DNA of 16,898 bases from Nitrosotalea sp. (GTDB taxonomy: Archaea; Halobacteriota; Syntropharchaeia; Alkanophagales; Methanospirareceae): assembly GCA_020725315.1 (NCBI GenBank), contig DYFG01000025.1, forward strand, positions 1 through 16,898, read 5' to 3'. A program made the position numbers and the translations under genes. Numbering within the stretch: the stretch's first letter is position 1; every line of letters begins with the position of its first letter. A model generated the notes under the pieces. It was not told the origin of the DNA. It ran no database searches and saw only the letters and a list, made by a program, of their open reading frames with translations. Below, piece by piece: positions 7,076 through 14,102 of this stretch.

Positions 7076-7876
7076 GTGATAGGCATTTTACAGTATGAAT
7101 TTATGAGAAACGCACTCATTGCAGCGCTTTTAGCCAGTATAGCATGTGGGATTATCGGCGTTTACGTTGTGATAAGGCGAATCGTGTTCATCAGCGGTGG
7201 AATCGCGCACGCAGCCTTCGGAGGCATAGGGTTAGGCTATTTCCTTGGCGTCGACCCTATCCTGGGTGTTGTTCCCTTTAGCATTGCTTCTGCACTCTCC
7301 ATGGGTGTCGTTGGTCGAAGAACAAAGATACCTGAAGATACCTCAATTGGGATCTTGTGGGCAATCGGGATGGCTTTAGGTATCATTTTTATCGGATTCA
7401 CACCTGGTTATGCCCCGGACCTCTTCGGCTACCTGTTCGGGAGCATTTTAACGGTGTCCACATCGAACATCATCACCATGCTGATTTTGAATGCAGCGAT
7501 AATCATGATTGTAATTGCACTATACCGTGAATTTCAAGCGATTTCCTTCGATGAGGAGTATGCAAAGGCGATGGGGCTCCCCACCGAGCGGTTATACCTT
7601 CTCCTATTATGCCTCATTGCCCTGACCGTGGTATTGTTGATAAGGGTCGTGGGTGTTATCTTGGTCATTTCGCTGTTAACCATACCTGCGGCGCTGAGCA
7701 AGCAATTCAGCCATCGCTTGAGTAGCATGATGCTTCTCTCGATCTGCATCTGTGCTTTCTTTACCTTTGGCGGGCTGTGGCTCTCTTATATCTTCGATTT
7801 ACCGTCTGGTGCGACAATAGTCCTATTTTCTGGAACCATCTTCATTATCACATCACTTTTATACCGCCTACGTTAA
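7076..7876 (+). CDS. Metal ABC transporter permease (ABC-3 family, ZnuB-like)
   Basis: Integral membrane subunit of the cluster-9 importer. The 266 residues are mostly hydrophobic, with about seven or eight membrane segments. Family marks are ISGGIAHAAFGGIGLGY (about 39-55), the cytoplasmic FDEEYAKAMGLP segment that contacts the ATPase, and the following long hydrophobic run ending LVISLLTIPAA. Translation starts at GTG 7076, one base after the ATPase stop; the next in-frame ATG would remove nine residues and seems less likely. It is the last gene of the operon: sequence after the stop turns AT-rich and carries a new promoter. Confidence 0.92.
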   Translation: MIGILQYEFMRNALIAALLASIACGIIGVYVVIRRIVFISGGIAHAAFGGIGLGYFLGVDPILGVVPFSIASALSMGVVGRRTKIPEDTSIGILWAIGMALGIIFIGFTPGYAPDLFGYLFGSILTVSTSNIITMLILNAAIIMIVIALYREFQAISFDEEYAKAMGLPTERLYLLLLCLIALTVVLLIRVVGVILVISLLTIPAALSKQFSHRLSSMMLLSICICAFFTFGGLWLSYIFDLPSGATIVLFSGTIFIITSLLYRLR

Positions 7877-7926
7877 TCACGTATATAAGTTATAACTACA
7901 AGAAATAAAGGAGATGATACGAAATC

Positions 7927-7963
7927 TTTATATCCCTTTATGGAAGATAGGAATAGGAGGTGA
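7927..7963 (+). promoter_or_regulatory. Archaeal TATA box plus full-strength Shine-Dalgarno for a short gene
   Basis: TTTATATC (7927-7934), preceded by the purine-rich GAAA that often marks a BRE, gives a likely transcription start near 7955. The sequence GAATAGGAGGTGA (7951-7963) includes AGGAGGTGA, a complete match to the archaeal anti-Shine-Dalgarno, and ends 9 nt before the ATG at 7973. The ribosome site is therefore close to the predicted 5' end. Confidence 0.65.
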
Positions 7964-7972
7964 AACAGAAGG

Positions 7973-8149
7973 ATGAAAATAGTGGGGATAATAATTCTGG
8001 TGGCGGTTGCACTCTTCCTCCTGCTGCCCATTCTCTCTGGAAATGCCCCCCTTCCGGAAGATATGTCCGCGAGCGAAATAGGGAGTTTTATCGGGGGTTT
8101 CGCACGATACTGGATAGGTGTGGTGCGGAATGTGTTTGCATCGCTATAA
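7973..8149 (+). CDS. 58-residue membrane or secreted small protein
   Basis: Unrecognised family. It begins MKIVGIIILVAVALFLLLPI, a 20-residue hydrophobic segment, then a short polar linker (SGNAPLPEDMSASEIG) and an amphipathic tail (FARYWIGVVRNVFASL). That suggests one membrane pass or a signal anchor with an outward or interfacial C-terminal helix. A perfect AGGAGGTGA and a good TATA box just upstream argue that it is really expressed. An alternative 85-codon frame in the same place is Cys/Pro/Gly-rich with no structure and is rejected. It lies behind the metal transporter but has its own promoter. Role unknown. Confidence 0.65.
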   Translation: MKIVGIIILVAVALFLLLPILSGNAPLPEDMSASEIGSFIGGFARYWIGVVRNVFASL

Positions 8150-8213
8150 AGGGGGATGCGATAGAGGAGAGAAGGTGCAAAGAAGAAGGCAAAAAGGATC
8201 TGCGAGTTGTAGA

Positions 8214-8357
8214 TTAGCAGAATATTTCTTCCACGTTCACTTCCAGTCTTAAGAGAGTCGAGTAAAGAGATTTATTAAATGCCCCCATACTTTTATATGC
8301 TTCTTGTGTGAGGAGTAGCACCTCCACTTCCCTCCTATCCGGGTCCACAAGCCAGTA
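8214..8357 (-). pseudogene. Uma2-family (DUF820) nuclease-like C-terminal remnant
   Basis: Directly behind the lysS stop, and in the same frame, the minus strand reads YWLVDPDRREVEVLLL and ends LLRLEVNVEEIFC before a TAA. This is the C-terminal pattern of Uma2/DUF820 proteins, a PD-(D/E)XK-fold family: the YWxVDP strand, a short hairpin, then a leucine-rich stretch and a terminal hydrophobic/acidic LEV-x-EEIF. Only about 47 residues remain, so the usual ~190-residue protein has lost its N-terminal three quarters. There is no independent start except internal GTG codons (an AGGAGG precedes one). It is most likely dead sequence left by a deletion that joined it to lysS. Confidence 0.7.
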
Positions 8358-9893
8358 TCAGTTAGTTTTGCCCTGTAAAGCAGCGGCTTCAAACCGTTCC
8401 TTTAAGAATCTAGGGTCCAGAGAAGCGAGGAGCCAGCCTGCACGTGGTCCTGACTGCTTTTTTAATAGAACTATATAGACCACTTTGAATATCTCTTTCG
8501 CCTCCGTATTGGTAGCGGAGGCTACTTCGTATATTTTATTATGCCAGTCTTCAGCACTCAAGGTCATGCCTCCTCGTGGTTCCTGAGTCAAGAGCTTCAA
8601 TGCGCTCCTTTGCGCATCCGATAAGCTTTTTACTTCCTCTCTCGGCAACTCCAGTTGCAATTCAAACTTCACGCTCGGAGGTGCATAGGTCCACAGCCAA
8701 TTTTCCGCATACCCTGCTTTCTTCCTCATCTCCTTTAGTTCTTCTTCGTTCTCCTCACGAATCTCATACCCGCTCCTTTTAAGGACACAGAGAAGTTCCG
8801 AAAAATCGCCACGTGCGATTTGGACAAGTGTGACGAGGTGCCTGAATGGGATTTTTCCCGCAGTCCCTTCCCCTATACCACCTATCTCCCTCTCATACTC
8901 ATCTATCAGATTGATTAGCGGTAAAGAGGGGTCAAATTCAATGTGCTTATCGGGTCTCGCCCTTAAAATGGCATGCTTTAAAATCTCCGGTGGCACCGCC
9001 TCCAATATCTCGTGCACAGGGATATTTGTCCCCCTGGATGAGGACATAGCGGTGACTTTCGCCTTCGTTCCTTCTCCCGGCAGCTTTAAGAGGATATGTT
9101 CAAAGGGGATGGGATACGGCGCTTCGTAGTGATAAATCTCTGAGGAAATTCGCGTCCCCGTGTCAAAGGACCCGCCAGGCGAAGCGTGGTCTTTGCCAAA
9201 CGGTTCGATGGTAACGCCGAGGATCTTCCACCTCGCTGCCCAGTCCACTCGCCAGGCTAATTTACCGCCACCTTTAAACGATGCAACACCCTTGTTGCCA
9301 CATTTACACTCGTAATATACCTTCTCCTTACCTATGTCGTAGCCCTTTACAATTGCCGAGGTAATTCTGCCACAGAGATCACAAAGAGGATTAAAAGGTG
9401 CCCATTCGTCTGGCAGTTTCCTACCTGAAACTTCCTCTATTATCATCGCTAACTCGTCCTTTCTTGATAGTGCCTCTTTTATCACGTCCACGTACATCCC
9501 TGACGTATACATCGCATCTGCTCTAAAAATCTCCATCTTTATGCCTAAATCATCGAGGGAATCGAGGAAGGGCTGTAGATAGTGGTCGGCATAGGATGAA
9601 TGGCATCCTTCAGGGTCCGGTATCTCTGATAAAGATTTGCCGACATGCGCTTCGTATCCTTGAGGAAGGAAAGTGTATCTCCTCCTGAGCGGGTCAAAAG
9701 TATCGGCGATGTAGATGAGTTTCGCCTCCACGCCCATCGTTATAAGAGCGGAGTGCACCGCATCTCCAATAATGATCTCTCGCAGGTTCCCTACATGGAT
9801 AGCGCCGGACGGTGTGATGCCGGTAGCAACAACATGCTTTTTCTCTTTCCTCTTTTCTATTATCTCCTGCGCGATTGCAAAAGACCAGTGCAT
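8358..9893 (-). CDS. lysS: Class I lysyl-tRNA synthetase
   Basis: Charges tRNA-Lys with lysine; the archaeal class I type, unrelated in fold to the class II enzyme of bacteria. From the ATG at 9893 it is 511 residues. Visible are the HIGH-equivalent HVGN (33-36) in ATGITPSGAIHVGN, a zinc-ribbon insert with CDLC (171-174) and CKC (196-198), the KMSKS-equivalent MSSSRG (283-288), and a helical C-terminal anticodon region ending near ALQGKTN. The frame stays open upstream to 9971, but that extension overlaps the 3' end of the 5S rRNA gene and is not conserved in character, so it is rejected. A TATA-like box about 30 nt upstream and no Shine-Dalgarno suggest a leaderless transcript. A Uma2 remnant follows its stop in frame. 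Confidence 0.95.
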   Translation of the reverse strand: MHWSFAIAQEIIEKRKEKKHVVATGITPSGAIHVGNLREIIIGDAVHSALITMGVEAKLIYIADTFDPLRRRYTFLPQGYEAHVGKSLSEIPDPEGCHSSYADHYLQPFLDSLDDLGIKMEIFRADAMYTSGMYVDVIKEALSRKDELAMIIEEVSGRKLPDEWAPFNPLCDLCGRITSAIVKGYDIGKEKVYYECKCGNKGVASFKGGGKLAWRVDWAARWKILGVTIEPFGKDHASPGGSFDTGTRISSEIYHYEAPYPIPFEHILLKLPGEGTKAKVTAMSSSRGTNIPVHEILEAVPPEILKHAILRARPDKHIEFDPSLPLINLIDEYEREIGGIGEGTAGKIPFRHLVTLVQIARGDFSELLCVLKRSGYEIREENEEELKEMRKKAGYAENWLWTYAPPSVKFELQLELPREEVKSLSDAQRSALKLLTQEPRGGMTLSAEDWHNKIYEVASATNTEAKEIFKVVYIVLLKKQSGPRAGWLLASLDPRFLKERFEAAALQGKTN

Positions 9894-9918
9894 CCTGTTA
9901 ATAAGGTAGTGCCAAGAC

Positions 9919-9926
9919 GTTTTAAA
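9919..9926 (-). promoter_or_regulatory. Probable lysS TATA box
   Basis: TTTAAAAC on the minus strand is centred about 30 nt before the lysS ATG at 9893. It lies between the 5S rRNA T-tract and lysS, so lysS can be transcribed independently of the rRNA with almost no leader. Confidence 0.45.
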
Positions 9927-9956
9927 GATAAGCGATTGACCGTTTGGACTTTTTCC

Positions 9957-9963
9957 AAAAAAA
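9957..9963 (-). terminator. T-tract terminator after 5S rRNA
   Basis: Seven consecutive T residues on the minus strand begin 2 nt after the 5S terminal stem closes. Runs of T are the normal archaeal termination signal, so most 5S transcription should stop here rather than run into lysS. Confidence 0.55.
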
Positions 9964-9965
9964 GT

Positions 9966-10092
9966 GGGCATAGCAGCGATCCTTAGTTCCCAGGTGCTCG
10001 CGCAACTCAGTACAGTAAGGAACGCTGGCGGGCTTATCTGCCGGGTTCGGAATGAGTCCGGGAGTTTCCCCGTCGCTGTGGCCGCTATGCCC
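9966..10092 (-). rRNA. rrf: 5S ribosomal RNA, unlinked to 16S/23S
   Basis: The 127-nt RNA starts GGGCATAGCGGCC and ends GCTGCTATGCCC, so the nine outer bases pair perfectly to form helix I. Conserved internal parts are present: the loop with ATTCCGAACCCGG, the GATAAGCCCGCCAGCGTT arm, and the loop E/helix IV side with GTACTGAGTTGCGCGAGC followed by CTGGGAA. No 16S or 23S rRNA or tRNA lies beside it, so this is an orphan 5S gene with its own promoter and T-tract, sitting between lysS and the divergent wtp operon. Ends are set from the terminal stem and could be a few bases off. Confidence 0.93.
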
Positions 10093-10114
10093 AGTTACAT
10101 ATTGTATATTTCTC

Positions 10115-10123
10115 TTTATAAAA
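10115..10123 (-). promoter_or_regulatory. 5S rRNA TATA box
   Basis: TTTTATAAA on the minus strand is centred about 27 nt before the first base of the 5S RNA, the standard archaeal distance. Confidence 0.65.
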
Positions 10124-10152
10124 GTTGTTGATCATGGAAGAAACTATAAACC

Positions 10153-10161
10153 TTTTTATAT
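10153..10161 (+). promoter_or_regulatory. Probable wtpABC TATA box
   Basis: TTTTTATAT, preceded by an A-rich ATAAACC, lies about 35-40 nt before the wtpA ATG and would start transcription near 10184. That is close to the in-frame GTG at 10186, so a near-leaderless message is possible. No operator for a tungsten or molybdenum regulator is obvious. Confidence 0.45.
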
Positions 10162-10194
10162 CGAATGGTATAATTCTGCATATCGGTGGCGGGG

Positions 10195-11367
10195 ATGGAA
10201 AGAAGAAAAATATTATTGGCTTTGGGGATTTTGATGGTAGTACTAGCCTGCATACCAGTAGTGGTCTTTTACACCCATCTGGTAGAAGTCCAAGAACCCA
10301 AAACAGTCAAAGTCTTCCACGCCGGTAGCTTATCGGTCCCTTTTGAGGAAGCGGAGAGACAATTCGAGGCTTTACACTCAAATGTAAATGTGCAGCGTGA
10401 GTCATATGGGAGTGTTGAAGCAATACGGCAGATTACTGAAGTCGGAAAGAGTGGAGATGTGCTTGGGTCCGCAGATTTCGCACTTATACCCAACATGATG
10501 TACCCGGAGTTTGCTGATTGGTACGTGAGATTCGCAACGAATGATATCGTACTTGCCTACAATTCAGAGATGAGTCATTATACGGATGAAATAACACCCG
10601 AGAACTGGTATGAGATTCTTCGAAGAGATGGCGTAACGTTTGGCTTCTCAAATCCGAATCTCGACCCCTGCGGCTATCGATCGGTGATGGTATGCAAGCT
10701 TGCGGAACTGCGCTACAATGACGCTCGGATATTCGAGGATTTGATTCTCAAAAACACGGCTATTACAGTAAGCGAGGAAGATGGAACGTATGTAATACAA
10801 ACGCCGGAGCAACTGGAGCCAAATACGGGGAAGGTAACGATTAGGCCAAAGGAAGTAGACCTCACCGCATTGATTGAAGCCGGCGGACTTGATTACTACT
10901 TTATATACCGGAGTGTCGCGGTCCAACATGGACTCTCCTTCGTCGATTTGCCGGATGAAATAGATCTGAGCAAGGTAGAGTACGCGGATACATACAAAAA
11001 AGTCAAATTGCAAACCGCAGAGGGGAACACCAAAACTGGGAAGCCGATTGTGTATGGTATCACGGTACCAACGAATGCAGAAAACCCCAAACTTGGGTTG
11101 GAGTTCGTGAGATTTGTTATCGGCGAATCGGGGCAGAAGATCTTTGCTGATAACGGGCAACCGCCAATCGTGCCACCGGTGGGGAGCGGGAATGTGCCTG
11201 AAGAACTGAAGAGTTTAGTACAGCTTGAACCGGGGGAATCCACACCAACTCCGGGCACAACGCCACCACCCACATCGACACCAACACCAGAAGAGCCGGG
11301 CTTTGAGGTCATATGTGCCATTACGGGCTTAATGGGAGTCGCATATCTAGTACTAAGAGGGAGATGA
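10195..11367 (+). CDS. wtpA: Tungstate/molybdate-binding protein WtpA with PGF-CTERM anchor
   Basis: Extracytoplasmic receptor for tungstate or molybdate. The 390 residues begin with a charged stretch and hydrophobic segment (about 5-28; a VLAC at 16-19 could be a lipobox). The binding domain starts KVFHAGSLSVPF, the oxyanion loop. Asp157 (NPNLDPCGYRS) and Glu220 (RPKEVDL) match the acidic pair that gives six-fold metal coordination in Archaeoglobus ModA/WtpA. After VQLEPGEST comes a Thr/Pro-rich linker and then EEPGFEVICAITGLMG with a basic LRGR end: a PGF-CTERM sorting signal, processed by archaeosortase A in archaea that have it. A GTG at 10186 is an alternative start. The stop overlaps an ATG of the next frame (ATGA), showing operon coupling. 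Confidence 0.92.
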   Translation: MERRKILLALGILMVVLACIPVVVFYTHLVEVQEPKTVKVFHAGSLSVPFEEAERQFEALHSNVNVQRESYGSVEAIRQITEVGKSGDVLGSADFALIPNMMYPEFADWYVRFATNDIVLAYNSEMSHYTDEITPENWYEILRRDGVTFGFSNPNLDPCGYRSVMVCKLAELRYNDARIFEDLILKNTAITVSEEDGTYVIQTPEQLEPNTGKVTIRPKEVDLTALIEAGGLDYYFIYRSVAVQHGLSFVDLPDEIDLSKVEYADTYKKVKLQTAEGNTKTGKPIVYGITVPTNAENPKLGLEFVRFVIGESGQKIFADNGQPPIVPPVGSGNVPEELKSLVQLEPGESTPTPGTTPPPTSTPTPEEPGFEVICAITGLMGVAYLVLRGR

Positions 11368-11384
11368 GGGAAAGGAGAGAAAGA

Positions 11385-12197
11385 ATGAATTTGCTTTTAA
11401 GGTGGTCGGTAGAAAAGTTAAAGCGGGAGAAAATCTTTCTCCTTTCACTCTTTTTAGGGCTCTTTCTTGTTGCTTTTGTGGTTATTACGCTCGGGAACAT
11501 GTTTTATCAACAAGCAGAAGACGTTGATGGACTCATTGCGGTAGCACTGGATCCCGTTGTTCTCAAGGCAATAGGGGTAAGTCTTTCCATGGCATTGGTC
11601 TCCACATTAATTGCTTTTCTTTTCGGCGTTCCACTGGCTTATTTCCTCGCACGTAAAGAGCTCTGGGGTAAGAGCATAATAGAGGGTATTGTGGATGTAC
11701 CGTTGATGATCCCCCACATTGTTGCTGGAATTGCATTGTATGGGGTGTTCATGCGGTATGGATTGATCGGCGCACCGCTTCGACGGTTAGGATTTGTTAT
11801 TACGGATGCGTATCCAGGAATCGTAATCGCGATGCTCTTCATGAGTTTTCCGTATTTAGTAAATTCCGCGCGAGAAGGGTTTAAAGGGGTTGACCCGCGG
11901 TTAGAGAATGTTGCACGCTCATTGGGCGCATCTCACTGGAGAACCTTCAGGGAAATAACGTTCCCGCTTGCTTTTCCTTCCCTATTGAATGGTGCGATTC
12001 TGAGCTGGGGACGTGCGATAAGCGAGTTCTCAGCCGTTCTCGTCCTTGCCTACTACCCAATCTCAGCCCCAATTTTAATATACGAGAAGTTTACCTCATT
12101 TGGGCTCCGCGCATCACGACCAGTCTCTGTCTTGCTTATCTCGGTCTGTTTGGTTATATTTGTCGTATTGCGGGTGCTCCACCGGAGAAGCAAATGA
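11385..12197 (+). CDS. wtpB: Tungstate/molybdate ABC transporter permease WtpB
   Basis: Membrane subunit of the oxyanion importer. From the ATG at 11385 (GGAG 8 nt upstream) it is 270 residues with a cytoplasmic N-terminus and about six membrane segments. It carries the EAA-type coupling loop: REGFKGVDPRLENVARSLG followed by WRTFREITFPLAFP. An in-frame ATG at 11364 that overlaps the wtpA stop is a reasonable alternative and would add seven charged residues. The frame is open to 11313 but those residues only mirror the wtpA tail. Its stop overlaps the wtpC start by four bases (ATGA). Confidence 0.92.
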   Translation: MNLLLRWSVEKLKREKIFLLSLFLGLFLVAFVVITLGNMFYQQAEDVDGLIAVALDPVVLKAIGVSLSMALVSTLIAFLFGVPLAYFLARKELWGKSIIEGIVDVPLMIPHIVAGIALYGVFMRYGLIGAPLRRLGFVITDAYPGIVIAMLFMSFPYLVNSAREGFKGVDPRLENVARSLGASHWRTFREITFPLAFPSLLNGAILSWGRAISEFSAVLVLAYYPISAPILIYEKFTSFGLRASRPVSVLLISVCLVIFVVLRVLHRRSK

Positions 12198-13243
12198 TAG
12201 AAGTAAAGGGCTTGTATAAGGATTGGAAAGAATTTGCGCTGAAAGATATCACCTTACAGGTTAAGAAGGAGGAATATTTCGTTATTCTGGGTCCCACCGG
12301 TGCCGGGAAGACGTTACTTCTTGAGACAATCGCAGGTTTTTACATCCCGGATAAAGGAGAAGTCAGGATTGAAGGGCGTGATGTAACGAGTGTCCCCCCC
12401 GAGAGGAGGAGGATTGGCTTTATTTACCAGGATTATTCCATCTTTCCCCACCTGACCGTTGAGCAGAACATAGTATTCGGTTTGAAGTTGAAGAAGTCCT
12501 CATCCCCGGATACGAATAGAAAGCGTGTGAAGGAAATAATGGCTTGGCTGAGTATATCGCACCTCGCGCATCGGTATCCTCCGGCGCTCAGTGGTGGGGA
12601 GCAGCAAAAGGTTGCAATTGCCAGAGCCATTGCCATCGAACCCTCAATATTACTCTTGGACGAGCCTTTATCCGCTTTAGACCTCAGAACGAAGGATTAC
12701 CTGAGAGAAGAATTAAAGCGAGTGAAAGAAGAATTTGGGATTACCATGGTCCATGTAACACATGACCAGACCGAAGCGTTGATCCTCGCGGATAGAATAG
12801 CGGTGATGATGCACGGGCGAATAGTGCAGGTAGGGACTCCCTACGAGATCTTTAATAAGCCGCTAACCGATGAGATAGCTGATTTTGTTGGCGTCGAGAA
12901 TATATTACATGGTGTCGTTCGAAGTAATGAGGAGGGCATTGCAGAGATAGAGGTTGATACCGGTACGATACTTGCCGTTTCGGAGTACCGTGCTGGCGAT
13001 GTGAAGGTGTGCATAAGGCCTGAAGAGATCATTCTATCCGAAAGCCGAGGAGAGAGCAGTGCCAGGAACGTTATGAGAGGAAGAATAAAAGAGCTGCATG
13101 ACATGGGCCCGTTAACACGTGTAAAGATGGATACCGGGCTCGTAGCGCTCATTACAAAACAATCTCGTGAAAATCTCCGGCTGAGAAGAGGGGATGAAGT
13201 TTATGCAACCTTCAAAGCGACTGCGGTGCATGTGGTGAGATGA
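12194..13243 (+). CDS. wtpC: Tungstate/molybdate ABC transporter ATPase WtpC
   Basis: ATPase that powers WtpAB. The 349 residues show Walker A GPTGAGKT (33-40), Q-loop in IYQDYSIFPHLT, signature LSGGEQQK (132-139), Walker B ILLLDEP (152-158), switch His190, and a C-terminal TOBE-like regulatory domain (about 287-349: NVMRGRIKEL through YATFKATAVHVVR). In related molybdate importers this domain binds the oxyanion and inhibits transport when the cell is replete, so similar feedback is possible here. Start overlaps the wtpB stop (ATGA). The 3' end converges with a short antisense ORF from 13348. Confidence 0.93.
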   Translation: MIEVKGLYKDWKEFALKDITLQVKKEEYFVILGPTGAGKTLLLETIAGFYIPDKGEVRIEGRDVTSVPPERRRIGFIYQDYSIFPHLTVEQNIVFGLKLKKSSSPDTNRKRVKEIMAWLSISHLAHRYPPALSGGEQQKVAIARAIAIEPSILLLDEPLSALDLRTKDYLREELKRVKEEFGITMVHVTHDQTEALILADRIAVMMHGRIVQVGTPYEIFNKPLTDEIADFVGVENILHGVVRSNEEGIAEIEVDTGTILAVSEYRAGDVKVCIRPEEIILSESRGESSARNVMRGRIKELHDMGPLTRVKMDTGLVALITKQSRENLRLRRGDEVYATFKATAVHVVR

Positions 13244-13348
13244 TATGTAATGCTCCATCAGCACGAGCATATCTCCAAATCTGTCTAACACATGCGCTAC
13301 CCTCCTCAATTCAGCTTTATTCAGCTTCCTTCTTCCCCTATCCCTCAT
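13112..13348 (-). CDS. Short ORF behind mfnB, probably a 3'-truncated gene
   Basis: Ten bases after mfnB stops, an ATG preceded by AAGGTGG opens a 78-codon frame. The first ~36 residues (MRDRGRRKLNKAELRRVAHV, then LDRFGDMLVLMEHYI) look like real protein, basic then amphipathic helix. The rest runs antisense through the last 130 bases of wtpC and turns His/Cys/Phe-rich, the look of a shadow frame. I do not recognise a family. Most likely this is the start of a gene whose end was lost when wtpC was placed here; a genuine short protein with convergent overlap is the alternative. Confidence 0.35.
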   Translation of the reverse strand: MRDRGRRKLNKAELRRVAHVLDRFGDMLVLMEHYISSHHMHRSRFEGCINFIPSSQPEIFTRLFCNERYEPGIHLYTC

Positions 13349-13358
13349 TGTTACCACC

Positions 13359-14078
13359 TTAATATTCCGAAACCATCCGCTTCAACTCTCTCACCAACTC
13401 CGGCCTTACCCGATCCGCTCGGTTACCACCGCAGACCATGCCTCTAACACCCAGTATATCAGGGTTTATCCCCTTTATCGCTGGGATATCCTCAAATGTA
13501 AACGAACCCGCGAGTGCGGTCTCCAGCCCAAGCGCCTTTGATTCCGAAACGAAAGTTTTAAGCTCCGCTTCACGGAGAAACTCCAAGGTTGACCGACCGT
13601 CTTTTATGCCTGTGTCCACCATTGCCACATCGATATCCACTTCTTTCCCAATCTCCGTGATTTCAAAAGGTGAAAGTGAATTTATTCGTTTATAATCAGA
13701 ATAAAAAGCAGCAACAACTTTCTTTGTAGGATCATAGCTTTTCACCGCTTTAGCCACCCCTGCCAGCAAATCTATCGCTTCTTGCCTTGTTTTTAGCTTG
13801 AACAACCCGACTTTTATGTATTCCGCACCGGCTGCAGCAGCACCTAACGCTGCTAAAGCAGCAGTGCCTGGCTTATAATCGAAATCTCCTATTGCAGCAC
13901 TTAATTTTACCCCTTCTCCTTTCTCTTTTTCCACTAACTCTTTGATTGCCTTTATAATCCAGGGGAAATTGGCGCCCAGTGAACCCTCTTTCGGATTCTT
14001 TACATCTATTATATCCGCGTTTCCACGAATCACTGCCTTCGCCTCCTCCACATCCCTCGGGCTCACCAACAATTTCAT
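13359..14078 (-). CDS. mfnB: (5-formylfuran-3-yl)methyl phosphate synthase MfnB
   Basis: Makes the furan precursor of methanofuran, the first C1 carrier of methanogenesis, from two glyceraldehyde-3-phosphates. The 239-residue TIM-barrel protein has Lys27 (DIIDVKNPKEGSLGA), Lys89 (EYIKVGL), Asp155 and Lys159 (MVDTGIKDGRSTL), equivalent to the catalytic Lys/Lys/Asp/Lys set of the Methanocaldococcus enzyme. The C-terminus GVRGMVCGG is the phosphate-binding part. A GGAG lies 6-9 nt before the ATG. It sits 24 bases behind rpiA and is probably co-transcribed. Its presence supports a methanogen, methanotrophic or methylotrophic archaeal lifestyle. Confidence 0.93.
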   Translation of the reverse strand: MKLLVSPRDVEEAKAVIRGNADIIDVKNPKEGSLGANFPWIIKAIKELVEKEKGEGVKLSAAIGDFDYKPGTAALAALGAAAAGAEYIKVGLFKLKTRQEAIDLLAGVAKAVKSYDPTKKVVAAFYSDYKRINSLSPFEITEIGKEVDIDVAMVDTGIKDGRSTLEFLREAELKTFVSESKALGLETALAGSFTFEDIPAIKGINPDILGVRGMVCGGNRADRVRPELVRELKRMVSEY

Positions 14079-14102
14079 TCTTCTCCAGCCCCTTCTTTAT
14101 TT

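Noticed and set aside
7960..8217. 85-codon plus-strand ORF from GTG 7960
   Set aside because: Its composition (Cys, Pro, Gly, Ser runs) is shadow-like; the 58-codon frame from 7973 uses the same ribosome site with a clear membrane segment.
9894..9971. N-terminal extension of lysS to 9971
   Set aside because: It overlaps the 5S rRNA 3' end and its T-tract, and the added residues do not look like the family; the ATG at 9893 starts the conserved region.
10896..11321. Antisense ORFs of 141 and 170 codons within wtpA
   Set aside because: They are opposite a well-supported gene and have Gly/Ser/Val or Cys/Arg-rich shadow composition.
11313..11384. Extended wtpB start
   Set aside because: The added residues mirror the wtpA C-terminus in another frame; ATG 11385 has a ribosome site and 11364 is the only other reasonable start.
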